From: Clostridiales bacterium | GTDB taxonomy: Bacteria; Bacillota; Clostridia; Peptostreptococcales; Acidaminobacteraceae | Assembly (NCBI GenBank): GCA_016342415.1 | Contig: JAEIOD010000009.1 | Span: forward strand, 101,260-165,259 | Reading direction: 5' to 3' | DNA: 64,000 bases | Shown here: positions 60,314-64,000 of the stretch, piece after piece | Layout: each line of letters opens with the position of its first letter | Numbering within the stretch: position 1 is the stretch's first letter | Translations under genes and position numbers: made by a program | Notes under the pieces: generated by a model | What the model was told of the DNA's origin: nothing | What the model saw: the letters and a program-made list of their open reading frames with translations, nothing else | Databases searched by the model: none

Positions 60314-61840
60314 ATGTATGCTATTCCAGTTGCTACAGGTTTGATTGGTACTGGGGTCGGCTATGTTATAAGAAAAAAGGTTGCAGAAAAACAAATTGGT
60401 AGTGCTGAAGATAAAGCGCAAGAAATTATAAAAACTGCAAGACAAAGAGCCGAGGCTGCAAAGAAGGAAATGATTATTGAAGCCAAAGATGATGTTCATA
60501 AAGGTCGTGTCGAATTAGAAAAAGAAGTTAAAGACAGACGTAATGAGATTTCTAGAGCTGAAAGAAGACAAATCCAAAGAGAAGAGAATTTAGATAAGAG
60601 ATTAAACAATGTAGAGAAAAAAGAAGAGCAGATTCAAAGAAAAATAAAAGAAACTAGTGATAAGAAAGCTGAAATTGAAAGATTACACCAAATTCAGATG
60701 ACTGAACTAGAGAGAATTTCTGGTCTATCTCGAGATGATGCAAAATCACACTTGTTAAGTGAAGTTGAAAAAGATGTACGTCATGATGCTATCATCCTAA
60801 TGAAAGAAATTGAAAGTAAGGCAAAAGAAGATGCACAAAAGAATGCGAAAGATATAGTTGCATTTGCAATTCAAAAATGTGCAGCTGATCACGTAGCTGA
60901 AACAACAGTTTCTGTTGTAAACTTACCTAATGATGAGATGAAAGGTCGAATCATAGGCCGTGAAGGTAGAAACATTAGAGCTCTTGAGACATTAACAGGT
61001 GTTGATTTAATTATCGACGATACGCCTGAAGCAGTTATATTATCATCATTTGATCCAATAAGACGTGAAGTGGCTCGTGTTGCTTTAGAAAAACTTATTG
61101 TAGATGGCAGAATTCATCCTGCACGTATTGAGGAAATGGTTACAAAAGCTCAAAAAGAAATTGAAGTTCAAATCAAGCAAGAAGGTGAAAATGCTACATT
61201 TGATGTAGGAATTCACAATTTGCATCCAGAACTGGTTAAATTAATTGGACGCTTAAAGTTCAGAACAAGTTATGGTCAGAATGTATTAAAGCATTCACAA
61301 GAAGTTGCAATACTTGCCGGTATAATGGCTGCAGAAATTGGTGCAGATGTCAGATTGGCTAAAAGAGCTGGTTTATTACATGATATTGGTAAAGCGGTGG
61401 ATCATGAAATTGAAGGAACTCATATCGAAATTGGTATGAACTTACTTAAAAAGTATAAAGAATCTAAGCATGTTATTCATGCAATGAGTACACATCATGG
61501 AGATTTTGAGCCTGAGTCAGTTGAAGCGGTTCTAGTAACTGCTGCAGATGCAATATCTGCTGCTAGACCTGGTGCTAGAAGAGAAACATTATCTAATTAT
61601 GTCAATCGCTTGGAGTCACTTGAAAAGATTGCCAACACTCAAGAAGGTGTTGAGTACTCTTATGCTATTCAAGCTGGTAGAGAGATTAGAATCATGGTTG
61701 TGCCAGATAAGATCACAGATGATGATATGGTATTATTAGCTAGAGATATTAAGAAACAAGTTGAAGAAGAATTAGAGTATCCTGGTCATATCAAAATCCA
61801 CATGATACGTGAAACAAGACATGTAAATTATGCCAAATAA
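60314..61840 (+). CDS. rny: Ribonuclease Y
   Basis: Membrane-bound endoribonuclease that starts mRNA decay in Firmicutes. Order: an N-terminal membrane helix ([18 protein letters not shown]), a long charged coiled coil (about 25-195), a KH domain (about 200-260, with [17 protein letters not shown]) and an HD domain (about 325-420, [16 protein letters not shown] and [12 protein letters not shown]). From the first in-frame ATG it is 508 residues. The strong GGAGG at 60283 is too far from this ATG, but sits 8 bases before an in-frame ATT at 60296. So the real start may be non-canonical; upstream TTG (60281) and GTG (60287) lack a usable site. Confidence 0.9.
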   Translation: MYAIPVATGLIGTGVGYVIRKKVAEKQIGSAEDKAQEIIKTARQRAEAAKKEMIIEAKDDVHKGRVELEKEVKDRRNEISRAERRQIQREENLDKRLNNVEKKEEQIQRKIKETSDKKAEIERLHQIQMTELERISGLSRDDAKSHLLSEVEKDVRHDAIILMKEIESKAKEDAQKNAKDIVAFAIQKCAADHVAETTVSVVNLPNDEMKGRIIGREGRNIRALETLTGVDLIIDDTPEAVILSSFDPIRREVARVALEKLIVDGRIHPARIEEMVTKAQKEIEVQIKQEGENATFDVGIHNLHPELVKLIGRLKFRTSYGQNVLKHSQEVAILAGIMAAEIGADVRLAKRAGLLHDIGKAVDHEIEGTHIEIGMNLLKKYKESKHVIHAMSTHHGDFEPESVEAVLVTAADAISAARPGARRETLSNYVNRLESLEKIANTQEGVEYSYAIQAGREIRIMVVPDKITDDDMVLLARDIKKQVEEELEYPGHIKIHMIRETRHVNYAK

Positions 61841-61843
61841 TAT

Positions 61844-61871
61844 AAAAAGCCTTAATAGGCTTTTTATTTTG
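61844..61871 (+). terminator. Terminator of rny
   Basis: AAAAAGCCT-TAAT-AGGCTTTTT followed by ATTTTG. Confidence 0.85.
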
Positions 61872-61961
61872 TTTATCTAAAAAGTATGGGGGTAACAATA
61901 AAGTAACAGTAATTTATTAACTAGATGTAATACTATACTTTTTAGTAAGGAGGCAGTAAAT

Positions 61962-62228
61962 ATGGATGTATTAAAGGTATCATCAAAGTCAAGTCCGAAC
62001 TCGGTTGCAGGAGCTTTAGCTGGTGTCATTAGGGAACATCAAGTAGCCGAGATACAAGCAGTAGGGGCAGGAGCTATCAATCAATCTATAAAGGCGATTG
62101 CCATCGCAAGAGGTTTTTTATCTCCTTCGGGTATAGAAATTGCTGTTATACCGGCATTTACAGATATCATGATCGGTGGTGAGGAAAGAACGGCAATCAG
62201 ACTTATAGTAAAACAATTTGATCTATAA
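61962..62228 (+). CDS. spoVS: Stage V sporulation protein S
   Basis: Small Alba-like protein (88 residues) that affects septation and spore-coat assembly in Bacillus and is also found in non-spore-formers. The chain begins MDVLKVSSKSSPNSVAGALA and ends TAIRLIVKQFDL, nearly the invariant family sequence. AAGGAGG precedes the ATG. Its place after rny is normal, except that ymdB, which often lies between, is missing. Presence of this gene alone does not prove sporulation. Confidence 0.95.
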   Translation: MDVLKVSSKSSPNSVAGALAGVIREHQVAEIQAVGAGAINQSIKAIAIARGFLSPSGIEIAVIPAFTDIMIGGEERTAIRLIVKQFDL

Positions 62229-62236
62229 ATAATTAT

Positions 62237-62266
62237 AGTCTACTTTATAGTAGACTTTTATTTTTG
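62237..62266 (+). terminator. Terminator of spoVS
   Basis: AGTCTACT-TTAT-AGTAGACT followed by TTTATTTTT. Confidence 0.85.
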
Positions 62267-62362
62267 ACTGTACATTTTCTTGAAATCTGTTATAATGTTA
62301 CTGTAATCCGAATGATTTTCTGTATTTACATTAAATCATATGTATTTTATAAGGAGGCAATT

Positions 62363-63793
62363 GTGTCTAATATTTACGAGAATCCATTAATTAGAAGATA
62401 TGCAAGTCAAGAGATGCTAGAATTATTTTCGCCAGACAAGAAATTTCAAACTTGGAGAAAATTGTGGATCACTTTAGCTGAGTCACAACAGGAATTAGGT
62501 TTATCAATAACAGATAAGCAAATACAGGAAATGAAAGCTTTTGAACACGATATCAATTATGACCGTGCAAGAGAAATAGAAAAGAAAACTAGACATGATG
62601 TTATGAGCCATGTTCATGCTTTTGGAGAGCAATGTTCTACTGCTATGCCAATTATCCACTTAGGTGCTACAAGTGCTTTTGTTGGTGGTAATACAGATGT
62701 CATTGTAATGAGAGAAGCTTTGGAAATTGTTAGAGATAAACTTGTAAATGTTATTGATCGATTATCAAAATTCGCTGAAGAGACAAAAGGTATTCCGACT
62801 TTAGGATTTACACATTTGCAACCTGCTCAGTTAACAACAGTAGGAAAGAGAGCCACTCTTTGGAATATGGATTTAGTTCAAGACTTGTACGATATTGAAT
62901 ATACTATTGAGAGTTTAATGCTACGTGGAGCAAAAGGTACTACAGGTACACAAGCGAGTTACTTGAACTTATTTGAAGGTGATCATGATAAAGTAGAAGC
63001 ACTTGATCAATTAATTGCTGATAAATTAGGATTTTCAAAGACCTTCCCTGTAACGGGTCAAACATACTCTAGAAAACTAGACTCAAGAATTTTAAATGCT
63101 TTAAGTGGTTTAGGCCAAAGTATGCATAAAATTACAAATGATTTAAGATTGTTACAACATCTAAAAGAAGTTGAAGAACCATTTGAAAAGAACCAAATCG
63201 GCTCATCTGCAATGGCTTACAAAAGAAATCCAATGCGTTCAGAACGTATTGCTTCCTTAAGTAGATATTTAATTGCTAATGCATTGAATCCAGCTATGAC
63301 TGTATCAACACAGTGGTTCGAAAGAACATTGGACGATTCTGCAAATAGAAGAATTTCTCTTCCGGAATCATTCTTAGTTGCAGATTCTATTCTTGATATT
63401 ATGAATAATGTAGTTTCTGGATTGGTAGTTTATGAAAAAGTAATCTATAAGCATGTAATGGCTGAATTACCATTCATGGCGACAGAAAATATTATAATGG
63501 AAGCTGTTAAAAAGGGTGGAGATCGCCAGGAGTTACATGAAACTATTCGTGTACATTCTATGGAAGCTGCAAAGCAAGTAAAAGTACATGGTCTAGACAA
63601 CGACTTGTTGGCAAGAATTGTTGAAGATGATACTTTCGGTTTAGATCAATCTGCTGTAGATAAGTTAACAGATCCATCATTATTTATTGGTCGTTCATCA
63701 GAGCAAGTTGATACTTTCAACAAAGAAGTTGTATTACCGATTACATCAAAGTATTCCGCTGCACTTGGTCAAGAAGCAGACTTAAAAGTATAA
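62363..63793 (+). CDS. purB: Adenylosuccinate lyase
   Basis: Catalyses two steps of purine synthesis: SAICAR to AICAR and adenylosuccinate to AMP. The 476 residues start at GTG (SNIYENPLIRRYAS) after AAGGAGG. The signature SSAMAYKRNPMRSERI is intact, as is the HDVMSHVHAF segment with a catalytic histidine. The open frame extends upstream, but with no binding site. The long form fits the eukaryote-like PurB group found in Clostridia. No purine operon genes adjoin it here. Confidence 0.95.
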   Translation: MSNIYENPLIRRYASQEMLELFSPDKKFQTWRKLWITLAESQQELGLSITDKQIQEMKAFEHDINYDRAREIEKKTRHDVMSHVHAFGEQCSTAMPIIHLGATSAFVGGNTDVIVMREALEIVRDKLVNVIDRLSKFAEETKGIPTLGFTHLQPAQLTTVGKRATLWNMDLVQDLYDIEYTIESLMLRGAKGTTGTQASYLNLFEGDHDKVEALDQLIADKLGFSKTFPVTGQTYSRKLDSRILNALSGLGQSMHKITNDLRLLQHLKEVEEPFEKNQIGSSAMAYKRNPMRSERIASLSRYLIANALNPAMTVSTQWFERTLDDSANRRISLPESFLVADSILDIMNNVVSGLVVYEKVIYKHVMAELPFMATENIIMEAVKKGGDRQELHETIRVHSMEAAKQVKVHGLDNDLLARIVEDDTFGLDQSAVDKLTDPSLFIGRSSEQVDTFNKEVVLPITSKYSAALGQEADLKV

Positions 63794-63802
63794 TCATAAC
63801 AG

Positions 63803-63832
63803 AGACGTTCAATTAATGGACGTCTTTTTTTG
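63803..63832 (+). terminator. Terminator of purB
   Basis: AGACGTTC-AATTAAT-GGACGTCT (one T-G) followed by TTTTTTG. Confidence 0.88.
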
Positions 63833-63916
63833 CTCAAATGTGTTCTCTCTGAATCGTTTTTGCAAGTGATATTAAACTCTTATAAAATGTGTACTTTTAT
63901 TATTTTTTAAAAGTGG

Positions 63917-64000
63917 TATAATGTATCTTAAGTTTTGCAGCAGAACAGATAAAAAACACCCTTGAACACACTGCTATTAGTGGGTTTCAAGGGTTTCTTT
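63917..64000 (+). promoter_or_regulatory. Promoter and terminator-like leader at the right edge
   Basis: TATAAT at 63917-63922 is followed by a small hairpin GTTTT-GCAGC-AGAAC (63932-63946). Then a strong stem ACCCTTGAA / TTCAAGGGT (63958-63966 with 63986-63994) with an inner CACT/AGTG pair and a TTTCTTT tail. So a transcript started here would end within about 70 bases unless read-through is allowed. It may be an attenuator of the next gene, or a short RNA; the edge hides the rest. Confidence 0.5.

Noticed and set aside
1..64000. tRNA, rRNA, insertion sequences or prophage genes
   Set aside because: Reading both strands I saw no cloverleaf with a CCA end, no rRNA stretch, and no transposase, integrase or phage structural protein.

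Overview
The window looks like a chromosomal segment of a low-GC anaerobic Firmicute, most likely a fermentative member of the Clostridia. The evidence is A+T-rich codon use, strong AGGAGG ribosome binding sites, an NAD-linked [FeFe] hydrogenase operon, and a backbone (rimP-nusA-rnpM-ylxQ-infB-rbfA-nrnA-truB-ribF-rpsO-pnp-M16 peptidase-dut-aspartokinase ... ftsK ... rimO-pgsA-cinA-recA-rny-spoVS) that follows the order known from Bacillus subtilis and many Clostridia. I cannot name the genus. I saw no mobile element, phage gene, CRISPR array, tRNA or rRNA.

Layout. 1-5.1 kb: 5' part of recX (minus strand, cut by the window edge), an S66 peptidase, a TraX-type membrane protein, a PAS/GAF/GGDEF diguanylate cyclase and a HAD hydrolase. 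5.4-7.1 kb: yaaA overlapping an M42 aminopeptidase. 7.1-7.3 kb: a promoter, a strongly folded non-coding stretch and a terminator, i.e. a candidate small RNA. 7.4-10.5 kb: an orphan sugar-ABC ATPase, a CdaR-like regulator and an EamA transporter. 10.5-15.1 kb: a four-gene electron-bifurcating-type hydrogenase operon with a Rex-like operator in its leader. 15.4-21.8 kb: a sensory operon made of a large hybrid histidine kinase, CheR, a CheB esterase domain, a REC-GGDEF protein and a previously easy-to-miss 47-residue Flp-type pilin. 21.9-25.2 kb: glycosyltransferase - flippase-like protein - glycosyltransferase, probably glycolipid or lipoteichoic-acid anchor synthesis. 25.3-28.7 kb: ilvE, a Nudix hydrolase, a second M42 peptidase and a DUF4342 protein. 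28.8-32.8 kb: a two-component system whose kinase carries about 400 extra acidic residues before its membrane part.

32.8-46.8 kb is the translation/RNA-metabolism backbone. It has three candidate regulatory RNA leaders: a hairpin between the rimP promoter and rimP, an S15-type leader before rpsO, and a multi-branched leader before pnp. 46.8-51.6 kb holds an alpha/beta hydrolase, a SpoVB/MurJ-like flippase, an M15 peptidase, an HD-GYP phosphodiesterase and a protein that looks like two ribbon-helix-helix units joined by a coiled coil. 51.7-63.8 kb carries ftsK, mnmH (tRNA 2-selenouridine synthase), rimO, pgsA, cinA, recA with a LexA-type SOS box, rny, spoVS and purB. The window ends in a promoter followed by a terminator-like hairpin, probably a leader of the next gene or a short RNA.

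How it fits together: the cell ferments and disposes of electrons as H2, probably under NADH/NAD control through Rex. It has an active cyclic-di-GMP network (two cyclases with intact GG(D/E)EF and I-sites, one HD-GYP phosphodiesterase) tied to chemosensory-like methylation enzymes and perhaps a surface pilus. The most unusual pieces are the sensory/pilin operon, the folded RNA at 7.2 kb, the kinase with the long disordered front end, and the tandem ribbon-helix-helix protein.
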